From positions 1,240,001 through 1,304,000 of the forward strand of contig NZ_CP129382.1 in the NCBI RefSeq assembly GCF_030435705.1: 64,000 nt of DNA. Direction: 5' to 3'. Shown here piece by piece: positions 8,031-16,327 of the stretch. The stretch is from Rhizobium sp. SSA_523. GTDB lineage: Bacteria > Pseudomonadota > Alphaproteobacteria > Rhizobiales > Rhizobiaceae. The notes under the pieces were generated by a model, which had not been told where the DNA came from, ran no database searches, and worked only from the letters and a program-made list of their open reading frames with translations. How positions within the stretch are numbered: position 1 is the first letter of the stretch; each line of letters begins with the position of its first letter. The position numbers and the translations under genes are program-made.

Positions 8031-8273
8031 ATGTACGTATTCCGCACTCGCGGCGCCCAAACCACACTCATCGAGATGACGCACCGGGAATACCTGGCGG
8101 CCTTGGAGCACGAGTTCAAGACTGTGTCGGCTCCCGAGCCGAAGACCAGGCACAAGCGCACCACGGCGGAGGAAGCCCGCCGCTATGTGAAAGATGGCGG
8201 ACACCACGAGACGGGCCTATGGGTGGACGACGGCAAGGTCCGCTACGCCAAGGCAGATCCGACAGGCTGCTAA
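8031..8273 (+). CDS. Small basic unknown protein
   Basis: This 80-residue protein starts at ATG 8031, two bases after the previous stop, with GGAGA upstream. The middle is Lys/Arg-rich (KTRHKRTT), suggesting nucleic-acid contact, and the rest is mixed. It is the last gene of its small operon; a new leader element follows. Confidence 0.5.
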   Translation: MYVFRTRGAQTTLIEMTHREYLAALEHEFKTVSAPEPKTRHKRTTAEEARRYVKDGGHHETGLWVDDGKVRYAKADPTGC

Positions 8274-8277
8274 CCCG

Positions 8278-8307
8278 CCCCCCAGCAATCATGCAAAGGA
8301 AGAGACC
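8278..8307 (+). promoter_or_regulatory. Recurrent leader element, copy 7
   Basis: CCCCCCAGCAATCATGC leads into AAAGGAAGAGACC and the start at 8308. The Shine-Dalgarno is AAGGAAGAG, slightly different from the consensus. Confidence 0.72.
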
Positions 8308-9048
8308 ATGACCATTATCAAACTCATCGGCTATGCTGACGAAGAGGGCTCCCTCAAGCTGCTGCAAAAGGCCGGCCACTCCTGGAGTTGCTATATCCAG
8401 AAGGAACCGCGTAATCGGCAGACGGCCCCCGTCTATGCCACCCTCAGCGGCGCCCACAAATTCCGTGAGAACGACCTCTTCACCACTCTTCAACTCGAGG
8501 CGGCGCTTTGCGCATGGGAGTGGATGTGCGAGGCGCGCGATGGGGATCTCCTCAAGCCGTTATTCGAGGGGATCGGCTCAAGCGCGATGCGCCATGTCTC
8601 GATGCAGGCGGGCGACATCGCTCTTCGCGTGCACAACCACATGGAGTCGCAAGGATACGAGTTTGTAAACGCCTATGACTGGGAGTTTGTGCCGGAGGTT
8701 CTTCGCCGGCTCGACTGGGACAAACTCATCAGCGACAACCAGTACGGTGGCGAACCCTATGAGCCTGACATTCAGGGGATCTTTTGCGCCATGGTTACGG
8801 CGGACAAAGCGAGCTCCGTGGACCCCAGCAACCGAGACTTCCACAGGACGATGTTGATGTCCGTCGACAAATACACCGCCGCCTGCTGGGCGGAAGCCGA
8901 TCGCCAGTGGGGCTACGGCGATCTCGTCTACGATCATGGGGAGCGTGTGAACGAAGCAAGGGAGAATGAGGAGGATCCCGTCGACTTCATCAAATGGCTC
9001 GGCGAGAAATACGGCCTGACACCTGCCAGCGAGGCCGTCGGCTTCTAA
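8308..9048 (+). CDS. Unknown phage protein
   Basis: This 246-residue acidic protein has many Trp residues (for example WSCYIQKEP and WEWMCEARDGD). The C-terminal third is rich in Glu/Asp and ends near KWLGEKYGL. No catalytic motif or membrane segment is visible. The start is fixed by the leader element. Function unknown. Confidence 0.6.
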   Translation: MTIIKLIGYADEEGSLKLLQKAGHSWSCYIQKEPRNRQTAPVYATLSGAHKFRENDLFTTLQLEAALCAWEWMCEARDGDLLKPLFEGIGSSAMRHVSMQAGDIALRVHNHMESQGYEFVNAYDWEFVPEVLRRLDWDKLISDNQYGGEPYEPDIQGIFCAMVTADKASSVDPSNRDFHRTMLMSVDKYTAACWAEADRQWGYGDLVYDHGERVNEARENEEDPVDFIKWLGEKYGLTPASEAVGF

Positions 9049-9059
9049 TTGCCGCGCTA

Positions 9060-9088
9060 TTGACGGGAACGTCTCGTCAGACTTAGGC
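9060..9088 (+). promoter_or_regulatory. Possible sigma-70-like promoter
   Basis: TTGACG (9060-9065) and TTAGGC (9083-9088) are separated by 17 bases, upstream of the gene at 9115. The -35 is good and the -10 weak, so this is only a candidate. It is one of few gaps in this block not carrying the shared leader. Confidence 0.3.
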
Positions 9089-9114
9089 TTCACCCCATTC
9101 GAAAGGGGAAGCCC

Positions 9115-9444
9115 ATGTCTCTCGTCGTCGCATCTCTCATGCTCGCCACCTCCTATGTCACACCCAACCCGGTGAGCGACATCGTCACTTTCCAGATGGT
9201 CGTGGCCGCCGAGAAGGTATGTCCCGACCTGAAGATCGACGTCGAGGGCACGCTCGATCATCTGGTAGATCTGCGGCAGTCTGCTGGCTGGACGGCGGCA
9301 CAATTCTATGAGGCTTCGCAATCCCAAAAGCGCGTTGCTGAGTTCCATGCCGGCCACGACCGAGACGTCTGGTGCTCGAGCGTGCAAGACCGGCTTCGGT
9401 CATACGACCCGGCCTACCTCCGGAAGGTGGGCGTCATCAAATAG
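9115..9444 (+). CDS. Small secreted or periplasmic-type protein
   Basis: This 109-residue protein has a short hydrophobic N-terminus (LVVASLMLATSYV) that could serve as a signal peptide. The remaining soluble part has two cysteines (VCPDL and VWCSS) that could form a disulfide after export. It has its own candidate promoter and a clear terminator, so it seems to be a stand-alone gene, as expected of a prophage moron. Function unknown. Confidence 0.55.
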   Translation: MSLVVASLMLATSYVTPNPVSDIVTFQMVVAAEKVCPDLKIDVEGTLDHLVDLRQSAGWTAAQFYEASQSQKRVAEFHAGHDRDVWCSSVQDRLRSYDPAYLRKVGVIK

Positions 9445-9448
9445 CAAG

Positions 9449-9476
9449 AAGCCGGGCCTGTCCCGGCTTTTTCTTT
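9449..9476 (+). terminator. Rho-independent terminator
   Basis: The stem is GCCGGG (9451-9456) with CCCGGC (9462-9467) and a 5-base loop, extended by AA/TT pairs, followed by TTTTTCTTT. It ends the transcript of the gene at 9115 and insulates dnaN. Confidence 0.85.
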
Positions 9477-9477
9477 A

Positions 9478-9513
9478 CCCCCCCCCGCAATCATGCGACC
9501 CAGGAGAAAACAC
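9478..9513 (+). promoter_or_regulatory. Recurrent leader element, copy 8
   Basis: A run of nine C residues runs into CGCAATCATGCGACC, then AGGAGAAAACAC and the start at 9514. The C tract is longer than in other copies and is prone to length change. Confidence 0.72.
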
Positions 9514-10683
9514 ATGAACGCTCTGGCGATCACCCCCACCTGCGCGGAAACCGCATCGCTCGACTACCCCATCTTCAAGAAGGCCATGCTCAACGCCTGC
9601 CGCGTTGTCGAAAAGCGGAACACGATTGCTGTTCTTGACACGGTCCTCATCACGGCCCGCAGTGGTGGCGTCGATGTCATCGGCACCGACTTGGACATCT
9701 ACACCACCACCTTCGTGCCGGGGTCGGTGTCTGCTGATTTCGTCGCCCTTATCGACGCTCACAAGCTGAAAGGGCTCATGGACAAGGTGAAGGACGCGGC
9801 TCGCATCAACTTCACCCTTGAGCAGGGTGCGTTGACCGCGGCCATTGGCAAGCTGCGCCTCTCCCTCAAACAGGACGTTCCGGAAGATGATTTTCCCTTG
9901 GAGATGGCTTTTCGATCTTCGCTGCAGCGCTCCAACGTGGCCTTCACAATCCGTGCGTCCGCCCTGCTGACAGCCTTGTCGAAGGTCGAGTTCGCTATCT
10001 CGACCGAAGAGACGAGGTATTATCTGAACGGCGTCTTCATGCACTTCCACGAGGGCCGAGGGCAGCTGACATTTGTGGCCACCGACGGCCATCGCCTGGG
10101 GCGTTACGAGATCCTCCCTCCCCCTGGATGCGAGGCGATGGATGATGCCGGCGCCATCATCCCCCGGAAGACCGTCGGTGAGCTGCTTCGCTTGCTGAAG
10201 CGGAAGGACTGCCCCGCCGATGTTGCGGTCCGCGTCACCCCCACGGCAATCTCGTTCGGCTTCAACGGCGAGGAGATGCTTGAGTCAAAGCTGGTCGACG
10301 GAACCTTCCCCGACTACCAGCGCGTGATGCCGGCGAGCAACTCCAACCAAGTCACTGCTCGCACCGCGGAGTTCATCACCGCTCTTAAGCAGGCCTCCTC
10401 GATATCATCTGACCGCGGCAAATCGGTGAAGCTGGGCATCGCGCCCGAGGCGCTGACGCTGAGCTGCTCCGACCCGGATTTCGGCAGCGTCTCGACGGAA
10501 ATCTACATCGACACGAACGCCGAGCCATTCGAGATCGGCTTCAACGCTCAATACCTCCTCGAGATCCTCGGCCAGCTCGACGGGGGCGCAATGATGCACC
10601 TCGGTGACGCCGGCTCCCCGGGCATCATCAAAGACGGCGCCGACAACGCCGTCACCTATGTCCTGATGCCGCTGCGCGTATAG
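9514..10683 (+). CDS. dnaN: DNA polymerase III beta sliding clamp (phage-encoded DnaN)
   Basis: This 389-residue protein has the length and motifs of bacterial beta clamps: three repeated clamp domains, FVATDGHRLGRYE (residues 187-199), IIPRKTV (215-221), KLVDGTFPDYQRVMP (259-273) and the terminal MPLRV. The clamp rings DNA and tethers polymerases and repair enzymes. A host dnaN must also exist, so this is an extra, phage-borne clamp. No DNA polymerase gene is seen in the window, so it may retune the host replisome. Start ATG 9514 is set by the leader element. Confidence 0.92.
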   Translation: MNALAITPTCAETASLDYPIFKKAMLNACRVVEKRNTIAVLDTVLITARSGGVDVIGTDLDIYTTTFVPGSVSADFVALIDAHKLKGLMDKVKDAARINFTLEQGALTAAIGKLRLSLKQDVPEDDFPLEMAFRSSLQRSNVAFTIRASALLTALSKVEFAISTEETRYYLNGVFMHFHEGRGQLTFVATDGHRLGRYEILPPPGCEAMDDAGAIIPRKTVGELLRLLKRKDCPADVAVRVTPTAISFGFNGEEMLESKLVDGTFPDYQRVMPASNSNQVTARTAEFITALKQASSISSDRGKSVKLGIAPEALTLSCSDPDFGSVSTEIYIDTNAEPFEIGFNAQYLLEILGQLDGGAMMHLGDAGSPGIIKDGADNAVTYVLMPLRV

Positions 10684-10691
10684 CGGCGCCA

Positions 10692-10723
10692 CCCCTCAAG
10701 CATGAACGCAACGGAGAATGACA
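10692..10723 (+). promoter_or_regulatory. Recurrent leader element, copy 9
   Basis: CCCCTCAAGCATGAACGC leads into AACGGAGAATGACA and the start at 10724. It favours ATG 10724 over ATG 10718, which overlaps the Shine-Dalgarno region. Confidence 0.68.
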
Positions 10724-11101
10724 ATGAAGACTGCACCACATCCTGCTGACCTGAAAGTCGGCACGAACATCCGCACCATCCGCATGTCGCGGGGCGTCTC
10801 GCAGGAGAGACTCGCCGAGAAGCTCGGCGTCACGTTCCAGCAGGTCCAGAAGTACGAGAAGGGCGTCAACCGCGTCAGCGCCAGCCGCCTGACGCAGATC
10901 TGCTCGGCGCTGGACTGCAACCTGGCCCAGATCTTCGAGGGCATCGAAGCCACCGGCGGGTCCGTAGCATCGGCGCCCGCCGTCAGCCCGGCTGCCATGC
11001 GCGTGGCCTTGTTGTTCGACAGCATCGCAGACGCGAACCAGCGCGCTGCGGTTCAATCGCTGCTCCGCAGTATGACAGCCAAGGAGGCTCCCAATGCGTG
11101 A
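10724..11101 (+). CDS. XRE-family helix-turn-helix regulator
   Basis: This 125-residue protein has a classic XRE helix-turn-helix: VGTNIRTIRMSRGVSQERLA, then LGVTFQQVQKYEKGVNRVSA (about residues 12-52). The C-terminal part is Ala-rich and helical, as in rhizobial phage or plasmid regulators of this size. It overlaps the next gene by 8 bases. It is separate from the CI/Cro switch at 22 kb and probably controls this rightward block. Confidence 0.85.
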   Translation: MKTAPHPADLKVGTNIRTIRMSRGVSQERLAEKLGVTFQQVQKYEKGVNRVSASRLTQICSALDCNLAQIFEGIEATGGSVASAPAVSPAAMRVALLFDSIADANQRAAVQSLLRSMTAKEAPNA

Positions 11102-11807
11102 CCTTGCGATCGATTGGGATATGGACAAGATCCTGCTGATGCCTGGCCGAGCCATTTCGGTCCTTCGCTTTTACCGGCACCGCGTTAATGAACTCCTCGA
11201 GGCGAGTAATCGGTACCTGGAAAGGGCGCGGGCTGCTGAAGCCGAGCTCTTGCGCTTGGCAACACCCCCCTCGCCCCAGACACTTGTGGACGGCTTCGAG
11301 CTTTCCGCTCGCTTCGTTGAAACGCGCCTGAACGCGTACTGCGCGGAGCATGGTGGTACCGATCCAGACACAGGAACGGTCGAATATCCAGGCAACGGCG
11401 AGGAATACGTCCACGAGCTGGAGGAGATCATTGAAGGCATCCGAGAACTCGCGTTCGCGGCGGAAGTCAACGGGAACGAGCCGGGATCAAAAGCAGAAAC
11501 ACCGGCAACATGTTGCACTTTTGACCCCAATAATGACCCTAAAAACGAGAACATCCAGGGGGCGCAGCACCTCCATGGTGACGCGGACGATCTGCGCTTG
11601 CGCATGGCAAAGGCGATGTGTGAGCAGGACGGTTTCGCTTGGGATGCTGCAAGCCCCAATCAGACCGCCCATGGAGCGCCGCCAGAGCAACAGCGCCGGT
11701 ACTGGCTCGACAAAGCGGATGCTGCGCTTGCGGCTATGGTCCCTCACCACGGCAAACTCACTCTCGCCGAACTGGACGAGATAATCGAGGGCCGGGCTAA
11801 ACCATAA
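11094..11807 (+). CDS. Unknown phage protein
   Basis: This 237-residue protein has a helical N-terminal region (residues about 20-60) that could form a coiled coil, an acidic middle, and a C-terminal segment with DKADAALAAM. Two adjacent cysteines (TCCTF) lie near residue 140. It overlaps the regulator's 3' end. Family not recognised. Confidence 0.55.
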   Translation: MRDLAIDWDMDKILLMPGRAISVLRFYRHRVNELLEASNRYLERARAAEAELLRLATPPSPQTLVDGFELSARFVETRLNAYCAEHGGTDPDTGTVEYPGNGEEYVHELEEIIEGIRELAFAAEVNGNEPGSKAETPATCCTFDPNNDPKNENIQGAQHLHGDADDLRLRMAKAMCEQDGFAWDAASPNQTAHGAPPEQQRRYWLDKADAALAAMVPHHGKLTLAELDEIIEGRAKP

Positions 11808-11869
11808 GGCACAACCCACTCGCCGCGATGATAGCGGCCTGCAGCGCGCCTCTCGGCGCTCTGCGATCT

Positions 11870-12532
11870 CTAGACGAACACCAACTCATCGATCGGCACA
11901 TCGACGGCGACCGTGATCTCTTCCCGCGTAGGTCCGCTGAGATGCCCCTTGAATAGAACCGTTGCTATTCTGCGGTCCCCCTCCATGGATCTACCGTCGC
12001 CAGGCCCACATGGCATCTCCAGAAATATCTCTGCCGGCTCGGCACCGCGCCCCTCCCACCCCGGAATCGTGATCGGGCTTGAGAGAGTACCGTCATCATC
12101 GACATCCATTCCTAATTGTAGAAGTGACTTTTCATGGGTCCGCTCAAAGGGCAGAGGGGCCACACTGTGAACCAGCAGACGCTCTGGGGCCTGGATCTCA
12201 ATAGCGTTGATGATGAATTTCGTCTGATTCCAATTCACCAGACGGATGATGACCCCAAAGGGACCGTATCTCCAATGCTCGGCAACCGGCGGATTCTCGC
12301 CCATCAGAAACTTGATCTGCTTGTTCTGCGACTCAACTTGTTTGCGCAGGACATTCAGCGTGACGAGCGCCGCGGCCGCGGCCGCCCACCCACTCAGAGC
12401 GCTCAGCCATCCCTGAACCGAACAATTGTCCCCCCTACACATCGGGAAAATCGTGAAGATGAATAGGCCGATGGCGGCACCCGCCAAGGCAGAGGCTATC
12501 GTGTACCGGTTCACATAAGAAGGAACGCGCAA
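11870..12532 (-). CDS. Two-helix membrane protein, reversed relative to its neighbours
   Basis: This 220-residue protein has two N-terminal transmembrane helices (about residues 12-32 and 42-63), separated by a short Cys-containing loop (MCRGDNCSV). A beta-rich soluble C-terminal domain of about 140 residues follows. It is the only minus-strand gene in the 1-14.9 kb block and is somewhat more AT-rich than its neighbours. Those are features of an independently acquired cargo gene. No known domain recognised. Confidence 0.6.
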   Translation of the reverse strand: MRVPSYVNRYTIASALAGAAIGLFIFTIFPMCRGDNCSVQGWLSALSGWAAAAAALVTLNVLRKQVESQNKQIKFLMGENPPVAEHWRYGPFGVIIRLVNWNQTKFIINAIEIQAPERLLVHSVAPLPFERTHEKSLLQLGMDVDDDGTLSSPITIPGWEGRGAEPAEIFLEMPCGPGDGRSMEGDRRIATVLFKGHLSGPTREEITVAVDVPIDELVFV

Positions 12533-12586
12533 GTGAAGCAGCCCTTATAAAATTGTAGTCCAGATCATCTTAATCTTTGCCCACGA

Positions 12587-12617
12587 CCCCGCCAAGCATG
12601 GCACCAAGGAGAACACC
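12587..12617 (+). promoter_or_regulatory. Recurrent leader element, copy 10
   Basis: CCCCGCCAAGCATGGC leads into ACCAAGGAGAACACC and the start at 12618. It is a near-consensus copy. Confidence 0.78.
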
Positions 12618-14237
12618 ATGAACGCAATCGTACCACGCAATACGGTCGAGCAAATCGTCCGGTACCGTGACCAGGCCCTTGAGCTGTTTGAAAATGCCTA
12701 TGCCCAAATCGACGCGGCACACGAAGCAGAGCGCGCAGCGATCGACATGGCCAAGCGCGCGTTTCCCCGAACCAACGCCTATAACGCGGCACATGAGATC
12801 GCTTCGCGTCGGGCCCTCATCCCGATAACTCGCGCGCCATTCGAAGACTACATGCGGGAGAAGCGGCACATCATTGATCTGAATGTTTGGGCATGGGTGG
12901 TCAGCCACACCGACCTTGAGCACCTGATGGACAAAGAGGCCAAGGACCAGTTGCGCGAGCAGATGTCGCACATCATCGAAGAACCGACAGAGCCCGGTCA
13001 GCTGATCACCGAAGAGCAGGCGGCCAAGGGGATGCCGCCGGTGACGGTCGACAACATCTTAGCCACGCTTGAGCAGTTCATGATGAGCGCGGACACCATC
13101 TTCCGGCGCGGCATGGCCAATGCCTTTGCCTCACTCGATCGCCGCTTCCGGTCTCACGACGGGTTCAAGATCGGCAATCGTGTCATCCTGACCCGCTGCT
13201 TCAATGAATACGGCAGCTGGAACTGGAGCCCGCGGAAGGACGAACGCTCCACCCTGATCGACATCGAGAGGACCTTCACCATCCTGGACGGCAAGCTCGA
13301 CGAGGTGAAGAAGCAAGACGAGGAAAACGCGGCGGCGCGACGCCAGCGCAGGCCGGTCGCACACTTCACCAAGACAATTGGCGAAATCGATCTTGCCCGA
13401 CATGGCCAAATTGGCGCGCGCCAAACGGAGGTGGAGACGGACTATTTCAAGGTTCGGATCTTCAAGAACGGCAATGCCCACCTCTGGTTTACCCGCAAGG
13501 ATCTAGTGTCGAAGGTCAACCGGATGATCGGGGAATATTATGGGGAGGTGCTGGCCGACGGGCGAACGGTGCAGGACGACCCTCTCTCCCCGGAGAAGGC
13601 CAAGACTGCGCCGGCGCGCTACTTTGGCTTCTACCCCACGCCGCCGGCCGCTGCGCAGCTCATACTCCGGACCGCTCCCATCTGGCATAGGTCGAAGGAG
13701 AGCGACCGTCTCCGCATCCTAGAGCCGTCGGCGGGCACCGGCAACCTGGCAGTGGCCTGCTATCCTCGCTACGAGAAAAGCTGGGACTATGACCGGTACC
13801 GCCTCGACCACATCGTGGACTGCATTGAAATCCAGCCGCACCTCATCCCCGACCTGAAGGCCAAGAAGCTCGGACGGGTGTTCAACGCCGACTTCATGTC
13901 GATTGAGCCGGAGACGACAGGCCTTTACGACCTGGTCGTCATGAACCCGCCGTTCGATCGGGAGCGGGACATCGATCACGTCATGCACGCACCGAAGTTT
14001 CTGAAGCCGAGCGGCCAGCTGATCGCCATCATGTCAGCCGGCACCGAGTTTAGGCAGACCGCCAAGTCTGTGGCGTTCCGGAAACTTATGGAGGACATGG
14101 GTGCAACCTGGCGGGATCTGCCGCCTAACTCCTTCTCCGAGGTCGGCACAAACGTGAACACCGGATTCATAACTGTCAGCAAGAATGGAAAACGAAAGGA
14201 CCGATATGACTGGCCCACGTGGCCGGCAGTCGGGTAA
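12618..14237 (+). CDS. DUF4942-type protein with SAM-dependent DNA methyltransferase domain
   Basis: This 539-residue protein has an N-terminal helical region of about 330 residues resembling DUF4942 proteins. The C-terminal methyltransferase carries SAM-binding motif I EPSAGTGNLA (from about residue 369) and the catalytic NPPF (from about 443). NPPF-type motifs methylate exocyclic amino groups of adenine or cytosine in DNA. There is no cognate restriction enzyme beside it, so it is likely an orphan phage methylase protecting or marking phage DNA. Confidence 0.82.
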   Translation: MNAIVPRNTVEQIVRYRDQALELFENAYAQIDAAHEAERAAIDMAKRAFPRTNAYNAAHEIASRRALIPITRAPFEDYMREKRHIIDLNVWAWVVSHTDLEHLMDKEAKDQLREQMSHIIEEPTEPGQLITEEQAAKGMPPVTVDNILATLEQFMMSADTIFRRGMANAFASLDRRFRSHDGFKIGNRVILTRCFNEYGSWNWSPRKDERSTLIDIERTFTILDGKLDEVKKQDEENAAARRQRRPVAHFTKTIGEIDLARHGQIGARQTEVETDYFKVRIFKNGNAHLWFTRKDLVSKVNRMIGEYYGEVLADGRTVQDDPLSPEKAKTAPARYFGFYPTPPAAAQLILRTAPIWHRSKESDRLRILEPSAGTGNLAVACYPRYEKSWDYDRYRLDHIVDCIEIQPHLIPDLKAKKLGRVFNADFMSIEPETTGLYDLVVMNPPFDRERDIDHVMHAPKFLKPSGQLIAIMSAGTEFRQTAKSVAFRKLMEDMGATWRDLPPNSFSEVGTNVNTGFITVSKNGKRKDRYDWPTWPAVG

Positions 14238-14270
14238 ACGACGCTGGTGACCAGCTGAAAGGATCCTGTA

Positions 14271-14717
14271 ATGAGTAACAAACCCGCCTCGCGTCGCATC
14301 TCGAAGGCCCTCCCGCGCGGCGACAAGTTCGCAGGGCAGTTCGCCCTGCCCGGGTTGGTGCCCGATCTCGTGCGCGACCGCACCGGCGTCGTCCTGTTCG
14401 ATACGGAAAGAGAAGCGGAGGTTGCCGCGATGGAGGCGGTCTTGCGCCTGTACGACAGCCGGACCATCGATACACGCAAGGCAGGCGGGTACAAGCGGAT
14501 CACTCCGGCCGATCTCGCGGTCAAGCTGGATCAGCTCGACATCACGGTCACTCTGTTTGCTGAGATCGCCGGCGTGCCGCAGCACCGGGCCATGAAGTGG
14601 TTGGACGGAGAGCAGGATGTCCCGCACTCCGTCCACGTCCTGCTGGAGCTCATGCTCAAGAGCGAAGAAAATTACGAACTCGCTGCAAATTTAACCCGAG
14701 AATGCACGGAGATGTAA
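14271..14717 (+). CDS. Unknown protein with possible helix-turn-helix
   Basis: This 148-residue protein has a basic N-terminus (SRRISKALPRG). The C-terminal half (about 85-140) reads like a helix-turn-helix: LDITVTLFAEIAGVPQHRAM followed by KWLDGEQDVP. The next gene begins directly after its stop. A small phage regulator is likely, but the family is not identified. Confidence 0.55.
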   Translation: MSNKPASRRISKALPRGDKFAGQFALPGLVPDLVRDRTGVVLFDTEREAEVAAMEAVLRLYDSRTIDTRKAGGYKRITPADLAVKLDQLDITVTLFAEIAGVPQHRAMKWLDGEQDVPHSVHVLLELMLKSEENYELAANLTRECTEM

Positions 14718-14975
14718 ATGACGGCCTCGAACGACTTCCGAATTTGGGCCAGCCGGATGGGCTTCAATCAGCGGCAGGTGGCTACCGCCGGAGAGCGCAT
14801 CGGCATCAACAACAAGTGGACCGCCAGCAACACGTTCACCGGAAAGAGGGAGCTCACCCAAGCCGAGCGGCTCGCGATGTCAGCAGTCCGAGCTGGTTTG
14901 CTGCCGTGGACGCCCGAGTATGACGACGAATTGACGGCGGCACAGGAGGAGCCCCAGAAGGCCACCGCTGGGTGA
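14718..14975 (+). CDS. Small helix-turn-helix-like protein
   Basis: This 85-residue protein (FRIWASRMGFNQRQVATAGE, then GINNKWTASNTFTGKRELTQ) resembles a compact DNA-binding helix-turn-helix. It abuts the upstream stop. Its last 120 bases overlap the 3' end of the convergent gene at 14854-15675; both frames look coding. Confidence 0.55.
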   Translation: MTASNDFRIWASRMGFNQRQVATAGERIGINNKWTASNTFTGKRELTQAERLAMSAVRAGLLPWTPEYDDELTAAQEEPQKATAG

Positions 14976-15675
14976 TGTCCTCCTCCGGTATATACCCCAG
15001 CACCGAGCCGGCACAGTCCAGGGCGTAATGGAGTCCCTGCACGGTCTTCATCCGGGCTGAGGCTTTGCTGGGTTTCTTCTCCGGCGCCAGGTCCAGCCAC
15101 TCGTCTCTCCAAACGAGAGCCTCAAGCAAAGGGAAAGCCCACGCAGCGGCAATCCCACGACGCACCCGATCCAGCAGCTTCATGCAGTCGAGCTGGTACC
15201 CCCGAATGTCCGCCAGCTGCCCGCCTCCGCCTCCCCCGGACAGAGAAGGAGACCGGAGCCCCTTAACCTGAGCTCCGTCGAACAAATCCCTAAGCCGGAG
15301 AGCGGTATGGAACCGAGCGCGGCCGAAGCCTTCGACATCAGCGCTTGTTTCCATCTCTCCGGCTGAGATCAGATATTCGAGGGGACCGGCCATCTCATTG
15401 ATGACCGTGACCGCTGAGATCATGTCGACGATCTGGTAGCGCGGCGATCTTTTCGGAGGATCCGCATCTTCCCCACCCATCCTGGCCAAGGCCTCATCGA
15501 TCGCGGCGTCGGTCATGTTCGATACGAAAAAGACGGCCTTGTACATTGCGCCACGCGCCGCCTCGAGCTCGGGACTCCTGCGGTAATATGCGGCGAGTGG
15601 GAGGACGCCGGGCTTCTCGGCGTCAACCATCTTCAGTGCATTCAGGCGGTTGAGAATCCCTTGTCCGGTCGCCAT
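14854..15675 (-). CDS. Unknown phage protein, last gene of leftward operon
   Basis: This 273-residue protein is read from ATG 15675, which overlaps the previous stop (TGATG). It is mostly helical with a six-Gly run in the middle (SLSGGGGGGQL). The C-terminal 40 residues lie in the region overlapping the plus-strand gene. The real C-terminus could be unusual, or the overlap could reflect the fusion of two phage modules. Function unknown. Confidence 0.5.
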   Translation of the reverse strand: MATGQGILNRLNALKMVDAEKPGVLPLAAYYRRSPELEAARGAMYKAVFFVSNMTDAAIDEALARMGGEDADPPKRSPRYQIVDMISAVTVINEMAGPLEYLISAGEMETSADVEGFGRARFHTALRLRDLFDGAQVKGLRSPSLSGGGGGGQLADIRGYQLDCMKLLDRVRRGIAAAWAFPLLEALVWRDEWLDLAPEKKPSKASARMKTVQGLHYALDCAGSVLGYIPEEDITQRWPSGAPPVPPSIRRHTRASTAANQLGLLTSRAARLG

Positions 15676-15920
15676 CACGCCCCCCTGCCCTTTACTTGCT
15701 TCCCGCGCAGTTCGATTACCGTGCGGGGCACCCGGTCCAAGACACCACCGTCGATCGATTGACCGTCCTCATCATATCTCACCGACAAGAGCTGATCGAG
15801 TGCCGCCTGCCTCTCTTCCATAGTCATTGCTGACCGATTGGAATATTGCGACCGGCTCACGATCCCCGCGATCTGCTTCCGCCTCTTCAACACAACGGCG
15901 GCGATACTGCTTTCCGACAT
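15675..15920 (-). CDS. Small unknown protein in replication operon
   Basis: This 81-residue protein is read from ATG 15920, two bases after the upstream stop. A longer frame to 16016 would overlap the preceding gene by 94 bases and is less likely. The N-terminus SSIAAVVLKRRKQIAGIVSR looks like a helix-turn-helix recognition region, so a small DNA-binding protein is plausible. Confidence 0.5.
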   Translation of the reverse strand: MSESSIAAVVLKRRKQIAGIVSRSQYSNRSAMTMEERQAALDQLLSVRYDEDGQSIDGGVLDRVPRTVIELRGKQVKGRGA

Positions 15921-15922
15921 GC

Positions 15923-16327
15923 CTATGACCCAGAGCACCCAGGTGATGTAGACGGTTCGGTCGGTGTGACGGACGACACGTCGGCCGCCTTTGCGTTTTT
16001 GTCCCCGGTTTTGCACCTGAATGACCCCTTCTTGTATGCGACTGCGATCACCCTCGTCTTGCCCTTTTGCCTGACGATGGGTTTGAAATGAGCTTGAGCG
16101 GCGGCCTCTGTCTGGCCTGCTATTTCACCCTCTCTGACCAGGTGTCCGTTCACATAGCGGGTGAGATGCCCGAGCAATGAGTGAAGCGCATCGCTCAGCG
16201 AATGGTAAACCAGTGGCTTCCCGCCTTTACCGACGATCGGCTTGAGCTCGCCATCCGCTGCAGTGCGCAGCATCGCGTGGTAGCCGCCGCCGGCGACGGG
16301 TCGGACGTCGTAACCGAACTCGTTCAT
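15923..16327 (-). CDS. Small unknown protein after DnaB
   Basis: This 134-residue basic protein (MNEFGYDVRPVAGGGYHAML) starts in a 4-base overlap with the helicase stop. The centre has a short His-rich helix (HSLSDALHSLLGHL) and the C-terminus is Lys- and Ser-rich. Its place right after the helicase suggests an accessory replication role, but nothing diagnostic is seen. Confidence 0.5.
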   Translation of the reverse strand: MNEFGYDVRPVAGGGYHAMLRTAADGELKPIVGKGGKPLVYHSLSDALHSLLGHLTRYVNGHLVREGEIAGQTEAAAQAHFKPIVRQKGKTRVIAVAYKKGSFRCKTGDKNAKAADVSSVTPTEPSTSPGCSGS

